Shown: positions 38,378-47,117 of the stretch, piece by piece | Numbering within the stretch: position 1 is the stretch's first letter | Layout: each line of letters starts with the position of its first letter | Source of the DNA: an uncultured Collinsella sp. | GTDB lineage: Bacteria; Actinomycetota; Coriobacteriia; Coriobacteriales; Coriobacteriaceae | Reading direction: 5' to 3' | Assembly (NCBI GenBank): GCA_902494535.1 | Contig: CABUTO010000006.1 | Span: 8,133-72,132, forward strand | DNA: 64,000 nt | Translations under genes and position numbers: made by a program | The notes under the pieces: model-generated | Database searches by the model: none | The model's input: the letters and a program-made list of their open reading frames with translations, nothing else | Told to the model about the DNA's origin: nothing

Positions 38378-38448
38378 AGCGGGCGACGGGAATCGAACCC
38401 GCGTCATCAGCTTGGAAGGCTGGGGTTCTACCATTGAACTACGCCCGC
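38378..38448 (-). tRNA. tRNA-Gly (anticodon TCC)
   Basis: Acceptor GCGGGCG/CGCCCGC, anticodon loop CTTCCAA, T-loop GTTCGATTC. 71 nt. Confidence 0.95.
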
Positions 38449-38457
38449 AAGATATGG

Positions 38458-38531
38458 TCGGGACGACAGGATTTGAACCTGCGACATCCTGCTCCCAAAG
38501 CAGGCGCGCTACCAAACTGCGCCACGTCCCG
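38458..38531 (-). tRNA. tRNA-Pro (anticodon TGG)
   Basis: Acceptor CGGGACG/CGTCCCG, anticodon loop TTTGGGA between CCTGC and GCAGG, T-loop GTTCAAATC. An encoded CCA lies at 38455-38457. It is 9 nt upstream of tRNA-Gly. Confidence 0.95.
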
Positions 38532-38622
38532 AAGGTGTTGAGCAGCTAAGGTCTAAACCTTGCGTGTCCCAAAGCGAAGGAAATTATAGGGGAGACTCCC
38601 CGCCTGTGCAAGCATTGATGCC

Positions 38623-39981
38623 TTAGCTCCTCGAATGTGCGACAAACTGGCTATGAACCAGACCGATCAAAAACGCCACCACAGCAACCGGTGCCCACGC
38701 AGCACCGATATCTGCCAGCGGCAACGCATCGAACGGCAGCCATGCGCCCGCAAAGAACGCATCGCGGACCGAGGTGATCACACTCTGCACAGCAACCACG
38801 CCGCCGACCCAAACCCACACCTGCGGATGCGCATCGCAAAAACCGTGCACCAGGCCCATAAGCACCAGCACGATGGCGACGGGATACAAGGCATTGAGCA
38901 TGGGCACCGAGAACATGAGGATCATGTCGAGGCCCACGTTGGAAAGCACGCACGAAAACGCTGCGAACACAAAGGCGAGAACCGCAAAGGGACGGCGCAT
39001 GGCCTCCTCGTAGGCCTCTGCTCCCCCTTCGACCACATACGTCTCGCAGAAGTAGCGCGAGCAGCAGCTGATAAGGCCAATGCACACGTTCATGCAGGCG
39101 AGGAAGAAGATCGCAAAGACCACGACCGTGCCGGCAAGACCAAAGTGCATGGAGGCCGAACGGGCGAGGATGGCGGCGCCGTTGGTAGCGTCAGGCATCA
39201 CGGTGCCGAGCTGCATACCGGCAAGGCCCAAGCCGCAGTAGATGATGGCCATGAGCACGCCGGCGATCACACCCGAACGCGAAATCTCAAAGGCCACGCG
39301 CTTGTCATCAGTCACGCCCAGCTCGTGGATGGTCTCGGCGATGATAATGCCAAAGGCGAGAGACGCGAGCAGATCCATGGTCTGGTAGCCGGTCAAAAAG
39401 CCCTGCACGGCAGCACCGGCATTGTAGGGAGCCTGCGGCGCGGCAGCGGGACCCAGCGGCGAGACCACGGCGGCACCCACGACCAGCACGATGAGTGCAA
39501 TGAGCGCGGGGCCCGTAATACGGCCGAGCACGCGTGTGATGACGCCCGGGCGCAGCGTGAGCACAAACGCGACGACGAAGAACCCGATGGCAAACACCAG
39601 ACGTGCCGTGCCGAGCGAAACGCCCTCGGGCAGCAGCGGCACCAGCATCTCGAAGGCCGTGGAGCTCGTGCGCGGAATAGCCAGGCACGGACCGATGGCC
39701 AGGTAGACTGCCGCAACGAAGAATTCACCAAACTTGGGGTGCACGCGGCCGGCAAGCTCGCGCGCCGTTCCGGCAAGTGCCACGGCGATAAAGCCCATGA
39801 CGGGCAGGCCGATGGCGGCAATCAGAAAGCCGAGCATGGCGACCGGCGTGGCAGAACCTGCCTGCAGCGCCAGCAGCGGCGGAATAATGAGGTTGCCAGC
39901 GCCAAAGAGCATCGAGAACAGGGCGATGCCGACGGTGACGACATGGTCGGAGCGCAGACCGCGCGGCGCGGAGGAGGCCAT
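38623..39981 (-). CDS. brnQ: Branched-chain amino acid transport carrier (BrnQ/LivCS family)
   Basis: A polytopic sodium- or proton-coupled carrier for Leu, Ile and Val, about 12 helices, 452 aa. The N-terminal FSMLFGAGNLIIPPLL segment (about residues 22-37) is the family signature. It lies between the tRNA pair and the selenium operon and is not obviously part of either. Confidence 0.92.
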   Translation of the reverse strand: MASSAPRGLRSDHVVTVGIALFSMLFGAGNLIIPPLLALQAGSATPVAMLGFLIAAIGLPVMGFIAVALAGTARELAGRVHPKFGEFFVAAVYLAIGPCLAIPRTSSTAFEMLVPLLPEGVSLGTARLVFAIGFFVVAFVLTLRPGVITRVLGRITGPALIALIVLVVGAAVVSPLGPAAAPQAPYNAGAAVQGFLTGYQTMDLLASLAFGIIIAETIHELGVTDDKRVAFEISRSGVIAGVLMAIIYCGLGLAGMQLGTVMPDATNGAAILARSASMHFGLAGTVVVFAIFFLACMNVCIGLISCCSRYFCETYVVEGGAEAYEEAMRRPFAVLAFVFAAFSCVLSNVGLDMILMFSVPMLNALYPVAIVLVLMGLVHGFCDAHPQVWVWVGGVVAVQSVITSVRDAFFAGAWLPFDALPLADIGAAWAPVAVVAFLIGLVHSQFVAHSRS

Positions 39982-40001
39982 AGAACCACCTTTCGGGTCG
40001 A

Positions 40002-40034
40002 AACAAAAACGGGACGGGCAAAAGACCCGTCCCG
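40002..40034 (-). terminator. Terminator of the selenium operon
   Basis: CGGGACGGG (40010-40018) pairs with CCCGTCCCG (40026-40034) around tcttttg, followed on the minus strand by TTTTTGTT. It lies 23 nt after the csd-like stop. Confidence 0.9.
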
Positions 40035-40057
40035 CAAGTATATACGCTCTAGCAGCT

Positions 40058-41197
40058 TTAGCAGGCTAAATCGCACAGAGCATCGATAGCCGTCTCGACT
40101 TCTTCGGTCGTGTTGAAATACCCAAACGAGAAGCGAACGACACCTTGGCGCTCGGTACCTAACGCGCGGTGCATGAGCGGGGCACAATGGGCGCCGGGGC
40201 GCGTCGCAATCCCCCACCCCTGCATGAGCGCGTCCGAGATCTCGGCAGAGTCGATATCACCCACGTTGAGTGAGACGATCGCCGAGCGCATCGGCTGGTC
40301 AAACGCACCGTAGAGCGCAATGCCGGGGATTTCGCGAACACCGGCGAGGAAGCGCTCTGCAAGCGAGCGCTCATGCGCCGCAATCGCCTCAACCCCGCCT
40401 TGTGCCTCGATAAAGTCGAGACCGGCAGAAAGGCCCGCGATACCGTGACCGTTGAGCGTGCCCGCCTCAAGTCGCGTGGGCCACTCAAGCGGCTGCAGCG
40501 CATTGAAGCTGTGCACGCCCGTGCCGCCCATGGCCCACGGAGCCACGTCAACACCCTCCGCCACGGCCAGGCCGCCGGTGCCTTGAGGTCCCATGAGCCC
40601 TTTGTGGCCGGTAAAGCACACGACGTCGAGTCCCATGGCATCCATGTCAATCTTCGCCGTACCGGCAGACTGCGAGGCATCAACGATCACAAGCGCACCT
40701 GCCGCATGGGCGATGGCAGCCACACGCGAAACGTCGACCGCGTTGCCGGTCACATTGGAGGCGTGCGTCACCACCACGGCACGCGTGCCCGGCGTGACCA
40801 ACCGCTCGAGCTCATCATAGTCGAGCACGCCGCTCGCATCGCAACCCGCATGCTCAACCGTCACACCCCGCTCCGTCGCCAGGCGATTGAGCGGACGCAG
40901 CACGGAGTTGTGCTCGAGCACCGTTGTGACCACGCGGTCGCCGGGGCGCACCACCCCGTTGATGACGGTGTTGAGCGCCGCGGTGGAGTTGGGCGTAAAA
41001 CAGACATGGTCAGCACGCGGGCAACCCAAAAGGCGCGCGAGCTTGGCACGGCAAGCGTGAATCGTACGAGCGGCATCGAGGGCACCCGACGTGGCGCCGC
41101 GCCCGGCATTGCCGAGCGAGCACATCGCCTGCGTCACGGCATCGATGACCGCCTGCGGCTTGTACATGGTCGTCGCCGCGTTATCTAGATAGATCAT
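40058..41197 (-). CDS. Cysteine desulfurase-like / selenocysteine lyase-like PLP enzyme
   Basis: A fold-type I PLP enzyme (379 aa) of the group II SufS/CsdB-like family that would free S from Cys or Se from Sec. The PLP lysine lies in VVCFTGHKGLMGPQGTG near residue 205, and the active-site Cys in TRPGAHCAPLM near 345. DNAATTMYKP near the start is typical. It overlaps the DUF3343 stop by 4 nt (ATGA). Such enzymes accompany SelD, YedF and DUF3343 in selenium loci. The substrate is inferred. Confidence 0.85.
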   Translation of the reverse strand: MIYLDNAATTMYKPQAVIDAVTQAMCSLGNAGRGATSGALDAARTIHACRAKLARLLGCPRADHVCFTPNSTAALNTVINGVVRPGDRVVTTVLEHNSVLRPLNRLATERGVTVEHAGCDASGVLDYDELERLVTPGTRAVVVTHASNVTGNAVDVSRVAAIAHAAGALVIVDASQSAGTAKIDMDAMGLDVVCFTGHKGLMGPQGTGGLAVAEGVDVAPWAMGGTGVHSFNALQPLEWPTRLEAGTLNGHGIAGLSAGLDFIEAQGGVEAIAAHERSLAERFLAGVREIPGIALYGAFDQPMRSAIVSLNVGDIDSAEISDALMQGWGIATRPGAHCAPLMHRALGTERQGVVRFSFGYFNTTEEVETAIDALCDLAC

Positions 41198-41445
41198 CGC
41201 ACGACCTCCCACATATCAATCACCGTAAAGCCCTCGGTGGGAATACCCGCTGCGGTAAGCTCGGCGCGCAGCAGCTCCTCATCGGCAGGCAACGCCTTCC
41301 ACGCCAAACCGCAGCCGGCAGCGACCTCCCCGGGCACGGGAATCGTTCGCCCGGGAAGGCCGCGCTCGATGCACAGGGACTCGCAACCCATGGCGGCCGC
41401 CGTGGTGGGAAACGTGATGACAAGCGCCGGGCGCTTCTCCCTCAT
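41194..41445 (-). CDS. DUF3343 protein (putative Se/S carrier)
   Basis: 83 aa, the plain form of the domain seen also at 14489-14884. GCESLCIERGLPGRTIPVPG and AAGCGLAWKAL hold the conserved cysteines. It lacks the Cys-rich tail of the other copy. It sits between yedF and the desulfurase and overlaps the latter by 4 nt, so the two proteins probably act together, for example one taking S or Se from the other. I chose the ATG at 41445 (MREKRPAL) with GGAG upstream. Confidence 0.85.
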   Translation of the reverse strand: MREKRPALVITFPTTAAAMGCESLCIERGLPGRTIPVPGEVAAGCGLAWKALPADEELLRAELTAAGIPTEGFTVIDMWEVVR

Positions 41446-41464
41446 GGCAACTCCAACCAATACG

Positions 41465-42091
41465 CTACGGGCGCACAACGCGCACAGCCTGCTCCATCTT
41501 CTCCACGATCACGTACATGTTGGTGACCTCGCCCACCGCAAGCTGGTCTTTAATACCATAGTGGTCGAGGCAGGTACCGCAGGTGAGAATCTCGACACCC
41601 TGCTCGGCCAGGCCCTTCAGGTCGTCGAGCACCGGAGAGCCCTCTACGGTGAGCTTGGCACCGCCGTTGTAGAACAGCATAGTCGCGGGCAGCCCCTCCT
41701 GCTGCGTCACGGCAAAGATGAAGGCCTTCATGAGCTTGTGGCCCAGCTCGTCGTCGCCACGGCCCATGCAGTCGGTGTAGACGGAAATGACGAGCTTGCC
41801 CTTGCCGGCGCTGGCATCACAGAAGACAGCGCCATCCTGCTCGGGATCGGCCACGGCAACGGCGCCAGAGGTCGCCACGGTCACGTGCCACTCGGCGTCA
41901 GAAACCTTCTCGACCGAGGCCGTGCAACCCTTCTCCTGCGCCATCTTGGAGATGTTCTTGACGGCGGTCTCGTTATCGACCGAGGTCACGACGGTGCCCT
42001 CGCCATCGAGCTGCTTCAGAGCTTTGAGCGTCTTGACGACGGGCAGCGGGCAGGCATCGCCCATGGCATTGACTTCAATCTTGGTAGACAT
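41465..42091 (-). CDS. yedF: Selenium metabolism protein YedF (TusA-like plus DsrE-like)
   Basis: 208 aa with two parts. The N-terminus is TusA-like (MSTKIEVNAMGDACPLPVVKT), with the CPxP motif at about residues 14-17, a persulfide/perselenide carrier site. The C-terminal half is DsrE-like and holds TCGTCLDHYG near 175. The family is a marker of selenium use. I chose the ATG at 42091 (MSTKIEV). It lies 59 nt after selD and 19 nt before the DUF3343 gene. Confidence 0.9.
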   Translation of the reverse strand: MSTKIEVNAMGDACPLPVVKTLKALKQLDGEGTVVTSVDNETAVKNISKMAQEKGCTASVEKVSDAEWHVTVATSGAVAVADPEQDGAVFCDASAGKGKLVISVYTDCMGRGDDELGHKLMKAFIFAVTQQEGLPATMLFYNGGAKLTVEGSPVLDDLKGLAEQGVEILTCGTCLDHYGIKDQLAVGEVTNMYVIVEKMEQAVRVVRP

Positions 42092-42150
42092 AGTTTTTCC
42101 TTTCAAAAGGGACCGCCCAGAACAGTAGGCGGTCGCATAAACGGTTTTCC

Positions 42151-43200
42151 TTAATGCACAACGCGAACGGCAGGACCGCCTGGCACCGGCTCGCACACGC
42201 GACCGACGACGGCGGCGATGCGACCCTCGGCATGCAGACGGCGCGCAAGCTCATCCACATCGGCAGCAGGTGCCGCGATAAGCAGGCCACCAGACGTCTG
42301 CGGATCGTACAGCGCATCCAGCATGCCCGGCTCCAGGTCCTCGTCGGCAGCCACGCGCGGGTCAAAGAAGTCCTGGTTGCGGTAGGAGCCCGCGGGGATA
42401 ATGCCCAGACGCGCCATGTCGAGCACCTGGTCAAAGAGCGGTACCGCCCCCGACGCAAGCTCAACTTGCACGCCCGAGCCCTCGGCCATCTCGCACGCGT
42501 GCCCGATCAGACCAAAGCCCGTAATGTCGGTGCAGCCGTGAAGCTCAAGTCCCTCGGCCAGACGAATCGGAGCCTCGTTGAGGGTGCGCATCGAGTCAAA
42601 CATGGCCGCGGCCTCGTCCTGCTCGATGAGCTCGCCCTTAATGGCCGTGGTGATAATGCCCGAGCCGATCGCCTTGGTCAGCAGCAGAACATCGCCCACG
42701 CATGCACCGCTGTTGGCGAGCATGCGATCGAGCGCGACAAAGCCGCTCACGGACAGGCCGTACTTGGGCTCGTCGTCGTTGATGGTGTGGCCGCCCGCGA
42801 TGGAGCAACCCGCCTCGACGCACTTGTCTGCGCCGCCCGCCAGAATCTGACCGGCGACCTCGACGCCCAGACAGCTCGGGATGCACAGCAAGTTCATGGC
42901 ATGGCTCGGCCGCCCGCCCATGGCGTAGATGTCCGACAGCGAGTTGGCTGCGGCGATCTGGCCAAACAGGAACGGGTCGTCGACCATCGGCGGGAAGAAG
43001 TCGATGGACTGCACGAGCCCCAGGTTCTCCCCTACGCGGAAGACACTCGCATCGTCGGAGGTATCGAACCCCACGAGCAGGTTGTCGTTATGCACATTGG
43101 GCAAGTCGCCCAGGACCTGGGCGAGGGCTCCGGGAGCCAGCTTAGCAGCTCAACCGCTCGCGGCCGTCATAGACGTGAGCTTAATCTGATCGTCAGCCAT
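42151..43200 (-). CDS. selD: Selenide, water dikinase, selenoprotein (Sec17)
   Basis: Makes selenophosphate from selenide and ATP for SelA and other Se uses. TGA at 43150-43152 falls at codon 17 in TAASG-U-AAKLAPG, the position of catalytic Cys17 of E. coli SelD; Lys20 is also present. Start ATG at 43200 follows AGGAGG, and 349 aa results. The rest is typical SelD, with GFDTSDDASVFRV and DITGFGLIGHACEM. A selenoprotein SelD sets up positive feedback: SelD must be made with Sec to make Sec. A candidate SECIS hairpin (GGCTC/GAGCC) starts 11 nt after the TGA. Confidence 0.95.
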
Positions 43201-43270
43201 CGATACCTCCTCTCATCGGTCAATCATTTTCTCCCAGTATACGCATGAATGCGAGCCTGCGACGGATGCA

Positions 43271-44035
43271 TTAATTGAGCGCCTGTGCGCGAATCGCCGC
43301 GCCGATGGCACCGGCAAAGCGAGCCTGGGGTGAGGTGGTCACCGGCGACCCCAGCAGCTCGCCCAACCGCTCCACCACGAAGGCGTTCTCGCACAGGCCG
43401 CCGGTCAGGTAGTACGGGGCGCCCGCGGCCTGCCCGGCCATGGTCACCACGCGCGAAACCACGCTGTCGATCACGCCACGCGCAATGTTCTCGCGCGGCT
43501 CACCGCGACCGATGAGGCTGATGACCTCGCTTTCGGCAAACACCGTGCACATGCTGCTGATCTTGGTAGGCTCGCCGGAACGCGCCAGGTCGGCCATCTG
43601 TTGCTGGGTAATGCCCAGGCGGTCGGCCATGATCTCCAAAAAGCGCCCCGTGCCGGCGGCGCACTTGTCGTTCATGGCAAACTTGGCCACGCGGCCACTT
43701 TTAAGCTGAATGACCTTGGTGTCCTGACCACCCACATCGATCACGGTGCCGTGGTCGCCAAACAGACGTACGGCACCGGTACCGTGGCAGGTGATCTCGG
43801 TCACGACCTTGTGCGCATAGGGCACGGCGACACGGCCGTAGCCAGTCGCGATCACGCGCACGTCGTCGGCAGCCACGTCATAGCCAGCCGCGGCAAGCTC
43901 GCCGCGCAGACGCTCGGCCGCATCGACCGACGAATATCCCGTCGGCATGACGCAGGTCCACGCAATGGCGCCATCCGTCTCCGCAACCGCAGCCTTCGCG
44001 GCCGTCGAGCCTATGTCGATACCAATGCCAACCAC
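43271..44035 (-). CDS. Activase of the HgdC/YjiL type (ASKHA ATPase with 4Fe-4S)
   Basis: A 254-aa ATPase of the 2-hydroxyacyl-CoA dehydratase activator family, known to drive electrons uphill by ATP hydrolysis. The ASKHA motif GIDIGSTAAKAAV lies near residue 5. Cys125 (NDKCAAGTGRF) and Cys163 (SMCTVFAESE) would hold one 4Fe-4S cluster shared by the dimer. It follows the two reductase genes and precedes selD, so its likely partners are those reductases. Confidence 0.88.
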   Translation of the reverse strand: MVGIGIDIGSTAAKAAVAETDGAIAWTCVMPTGYSSVDAAERLRGELAAAGYDVAADDVRVIATGYGRVAVPYAHKVVTEITCHGTGAVRLFGDHGTVIDVGGQDTKVIQLKSGRVAKFAMNDKCAAGTGRFLEIMADRLGITQQQMADLARSGEPTKISSMCTVFAESEVISLIGRGEPRENIARGVIDSVVSRVVTMAGQAAGAPYYLTGGLCENAFVVERLGELLGSPVTTSPQARFAGAIGAAIRAQALN

Positions 44036-44085
44036 GGCATCCTCCTTCTATGCGGCAAAGCGGCTGTCCCCTTGCCGCGTTCGTC

Positions 44086-45249
44086 CTACAGGGTCTCGAT
44101 AAAAGCGGCGATGCGGGTCTCGATCTGGCCCATGTCACCGTTGCTGTAGTCGGTCTCGATCTTCATATACGGAATACCCGCACCCTCGACGGCCTCCTGC
44201 ATGCGCGCGCTCTCCACGTTAAAGGTGTGGCAGGCCTGCAGCACGCTCTCCACTACCCCATCGACGTGATACTTCTCGCACATGGCCAAGGTGTTTTCCA
44301 TGCGTCCGTCGTTGGGCGTCATGACCGAGCAGTTGATATCCAGGTAGCGGTCGGCAATAGCGCGCAGGATGTCGGGAGCCTCCGGGTCGATCATCATGGC
44401 CGCCGTGCGCTCGCCCGAGCAGTCGTCCATGCACACAACCACGCCGCCGTTGGACTCGATGGTGCGGCCAATCTTGTTGATCACGCCGCCCACCGGGCAG
44501 CCGGTAATCAGAATGCGCTTGGCATCCGCCGCAACCGGGCGCTCGCCCGCGTCGTAGGCCTCGCGCAGCTTGACAACCTTTTGCTCCAGCTGCTGCGTAT
44601 AGGCCTCGATATCAAAGCTGAACGTACCGGCAAACATGGTGCTCATCAGGTCGACGCCGCTCATAGCCGCCGGCTGGTTGGCCTGCAGCGCAAACATCTC
44701 GAGCTGGGCAGCACGCAGGCGATTGCGACGACGGACGGCGACGCGCAGGTCGTCATCGGTGATAGTGATGCCGTAGAAGTTCTCGAGCTCTTCCTTGAGC
44801 AGACGGCACTCCTCGTACCAGCCCTCACGCTCGTAGGCGCGATCGCGACCCTGCGGCAGGTGCAGAATGTGCGTGCGCTTAAGCTCGTTGAGTAGCTCGT
44901 ACATCTTCTTCTTGCCGTCGCAGGTGGTCTCGCCGATGATCATGTCGCTAAAGTACGTAAACGGGCACTTTTGCGAATAGGCAAAACCGTACGTCGACTT
45001 GATGAGCGGGCAGAGGTTTGCCGGCAGCACCTTCTCGGCCTCGGGAATCACCTCGTCGGACGTGCCGCACAGCGCCACGCTCGCAGCCCCCGCGGCATCG
45101 ATAATCTCGAGCGGCGTGTAGCTGCACAGAAAACCGACCAGGCGATTACCCGCCTGCTTATAATCCTTGACGCGAATAAACGCCGCCTTGCGTTGCTCGT
45201 TGAACTCCTCAAACGTGGACGGCAACGGCTGCTCAATATTTTCCGACAT
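44086..45249 (-). CDS. Double-cubane-type reductase, copy 1 (YjiM / 2-hydroxyacyl-CoA dehydratase-like)
   Basis: 387 aa. The family holds an iron-sulfur site (double cubane in the characterised DCCP members) fed by an ATP-driven activase. Conserved cysteines: C42 (LCSYTP), C80 ([10 protein letters not shown]), C95, C110 ([11 protein letters not shown]), C277 (DDCSGER), C307 (NCSVMTPND) and C340 (ACHTFN). C251 (TGCPVG) is not kept in copy 2. The ATG at 45249 follows AAGGAG. The native substrate of this protein is unknown. Its place directly upstream of the activase and selD suggests a role in selenium reduction, which is an inference. Confidence 0.85.
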   Translation of the reverse strand: MSENIEQPLPSTFEEFNEQRKAAFIRVKDYKQAGNRLVGFLCSYTPLEIIDAAGAASVALCGTSDEVIPEAEKVLPANLCPLIKSTYGFAYSQKCPFTYFSDMIIGETTCDGKKKMYELLNELKRTHILHLPQGRDRAYEREGWYEECRLLKEELENFYGITITDDDLRVAVRRRNRLRAAQLEMFALQANQPAAMSGVDLMSTMFAGTFSFDIEAYTQQLEQKVVKLREAYDAGERPVAADAKRILITGCPVGGVINKIGRTIESNGGVVVCMDDCSGERTAAMMIDPEAPDILRAIADRYLDINCSVMTPNDGRMENTLAMCEKYHVDGVVESVLQACHTFNVESARMQEAVEGAGIPYMKIETDYSNGDMGQIETRIAAFIETL

Positions 45250-45286
45250 ATAACTCCTTAACAAACCTTTTAACCAACCAAGGAAA

Positions 45287-45388
45287 CGGCTTTCCCAGGT
45301 GCCCGAGGTTGCCGTGAAAGAGGAGCGCCGCGTACTTTGGTATGCAAGCGATGGTTTGAACGGCAAGATCGGGTGCTTGGGGAAGCCG
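45287..45388 (+). repeat. Nested inverted repeat with conserved core, between the two reductase genes
   Basis: Outer arms 45287-45306 and 45369-45388 pair over 20 positions; all four non-Watson-Crick pairs are G-U in plus-strand RNA. The core (TGCCGTGAAAGAGGAG ... GGTTTGAACGGCA) matches the core of the element at 60727-60825, while the outer arms do not. It splits the DCCP operon and lies on the strand opposite to it. Confidence 0.65.
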
Positions 45389-45403
45389 CTGGACCGGATA
45401 GCC

Positions 45404-46687
45404 CTAAATGGTTTCCAAGAAAGCCTCAATCCTGGTTTGCAGTTGGCCTGCATCCTCGCCGGCGTAGTCTGTCGTGATGTGCATAAACGGAATGCCTGCC
45501 TCCTCGGCAGCCTTCTCCACGGCAAACGACTCCATCTCGTAGAGCGTGCAGAACTGCAGAGCCACGTCGACGATGCCGTCGGCATGTAGGTCCTGGGCCA
45601 TCTGGACAATGTCTTTCATACGCTGATCGTTGGGCGTAAAGACGGCGCAGTTGATCTTAAAGTAGCGCTCGGCGATGGCGTCGAGCATCTCGTCAACCGT
45701 CTCGCCGGACTCGTCGACCAGGTCCTTGTAGTAGCGCGAGCCCGTGCAGGACTCCTCGCCTACCACAACGCCGCCGGCCTTCTCGATAAGGTTGAACAGC
45801 TTCCAGTTGGGCACGGCCATGGGCGTACCGGTGTACAGGATGCGCTTGGTCCCCTTGGGTGCCACGCCCTCGCTGGCCTCGACACGCTGCTCGCACTCAG
45901 CCGCCATATCGTTGATGGCTCCGGTCAGACGCGGTGTGTCGTCCATAAAGGCGGCCTGAACGGTCAGCAGGCTGTCGAGACCGCTGATGGGCGCAGGGTC
46001 GGCAGCGCGGGTCGCAGCGAGGCGCTGCAGGGCGCGACGCTTCTCATTGACGGCGTGGATGGCAGCCTTCAGACGCTCGGGCGTAATCTTGACGCCGCAC
46101 TCTTCCTCGATCTTGGCGGCGAGTTTCTTGACCTCGGCCTTCCAGGTCACGAGCGTCGACTCGTCGTGCACGTTGGGAATATCCATGACGTACATGTTCT
46201 TTTGCGTTGCAAAGAACTCGTAGGCCTTCTTCTTGCCATCGCAGGTGTTCTCGCCTACCACCAGGTCACTCGACTCAATGTAGGGGCAGACCTCGCCCAG
46301 CTTAAAGCCGGCAAAGCTCTTGATAAGCGGACAGGTGTTGCGCGGCAGGTGCTCCTCGACCCTATCGGCTGCCCAATCGGCACCAGAGCACAGACCCACG
46401 GGGATACCGTCGCAGGCAAGTACGATCTCCTCGGGCACGTACACGCAGAACGAACCCACGATCTTGGTGGCCTCGCCAGCCTCCTTCTTGTCGAGCATCT
46501 CCTTAATGCGGCCGCTATGGATGTTGGTGGCCACAAAGTCCAGGTAGGACGTGGACTTGGGGCGATTGTTCTGCGACAGGAACATATCGCCGTACATCTG
46601 GCCCACGGCACCCAGCAGCATGTCGTGGTCGGCAAGATTCATGCCGAGGCTCTCCCACATCGGATGGAAATCAAATTCTTCAGCCAT
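45404..46687 (-). CDS. Double-cubane-type reductase, copy 2 (YjiM / 2-hydroxyacyl-CoA dehydratase-like)
   Basis: 427 aa, a paralogue of copy 1 with a longer N-terminus. Matching cysteines are C81, C119 (NTCPLIKS), C134, C149 ([12 protein letters not shown]), C314 (ESCTGSRYY), C347 (NCAVFTPND) and C380. The site of C251 in copy 1 is Thr here (GTPM). It is the first main gene of the operon. Two paralogues with one activase could be a heterodimer, as in 2-hydroxyacyl-CoA dehydratases, or two separate enzymes. Confidence 0.83.
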   Translation of the reverse strand: MAEEFDFHPMWESLGMNLADHDMLLGAVGQMYGDMFLSQNNRPKSTSYLDFVATNIHSGRIKEMLDKKEAGEATKIVGSFCVYVPEEIVLACDGIPVGLCSGADWAADRVEEHLPRNTCPLIKSFAGFKLGEVCPYIESSDLVVGENTCDGKKKAYEFFATQKNMYVMDIPNVHDESTLVTWKAEVKKLAAKIEEECGVKITPERLKAAIHAVNEKRRALQRLAATRAADPAPISGLDSLLTVQAAFMDDTPRLTGAINDMAAECEQRVEASEGVAPKGTKRILYTGTPMAVPNWKLFNLIEKAGGVVVGEESCTGSRYYKDLVDESGETVDEMLDAIAERYFKINCAVFTPNDQRMKDIVQMAQDLHADGIVDVALQFCTLYEMESFAVEKAAEEAGIPFMHITTDYAGEDAGQLQTRIEAFLETI

Positions 46688-46846
46688 AACGGTTCCCCTC
46701 TCGAACCAAAAATGAATAGCTACGGTATTGCTGCACGGTGGGTGGCGAAAACCCAGCCGCGCCTAAACCCGGAATTTTGGGGAACCTGCCTTGCGTTCGG
46801 TTATTTAGTTGTGCGTCGTCTCTCCCGGAGCCGTGAACATACCTGC

Positions 46847-46915
46847 TCATATGCGACTCCGAGCCATATACAGGGCGCGCGCGGCAACGCGGCGAATGTA
46901 TGTCGTCTGCGGCAT
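46847..46915 (-). other. Possible small open frame or leader peptide upstream of reductase copy 2
   Basis: ATG at 46915 follows AAAGGAGGG with 7 nt spacing, one of the best ribosome sites in the window. It reads 22 residues (MPQTTYIRRVAARALYMARS and two more) then TGA (46847-46849), and the frame stays open for 13 codons to TAA at 46805. It may be a leader peptide or a degenerate start. I do not recognise it. The full gap 46688-47117 holds this, an inverted repeat and the modC terminator. Confidence 0.35.
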
Positions 46916-46951
46916 GTGCGCACCCTCCTTTACAAGTTAAGGTCAACTATA

Positions 46952-46983
46952 TCAACGGTCATCGACCATGCGAACACCGTTGA
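46952..46983. promoter_or_regulatory. Inverted repeat upstream of the reductase-selD operon
   Basis: TCAACGGT (46952-46959) and ACCGTTGA (46976-46983), perfect 8-bp arms, 270 nt upstream of reductase copy 2 and just upstream of the small frame at 46915. It could be an operator for the operon. Confidence 0.45.
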
Positions 46984-47070
46984 CATTCGTACGACAGCGT
47001 CGTGTGCCGTCGTTTAATAAATTATTATCTTGCTTGATAAGAGTTTGTCATTCCCCATTCGGCGAACGGT

Positions 47071-47105
47071 AAAAACAAAGCCGCCGAGGCTTATATCCCC
47101 GACGG
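47071..47105 (-). terminator. modC terminator
   Basis: CCGTCGGGG and CCTCGGCGG (47081-47105) pair with two G-U pairs, followed on the minus strand by TTTGTTTTT. Confidence 0.75.
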
Positions 47106-47117
47106 CATTACCCGGCG

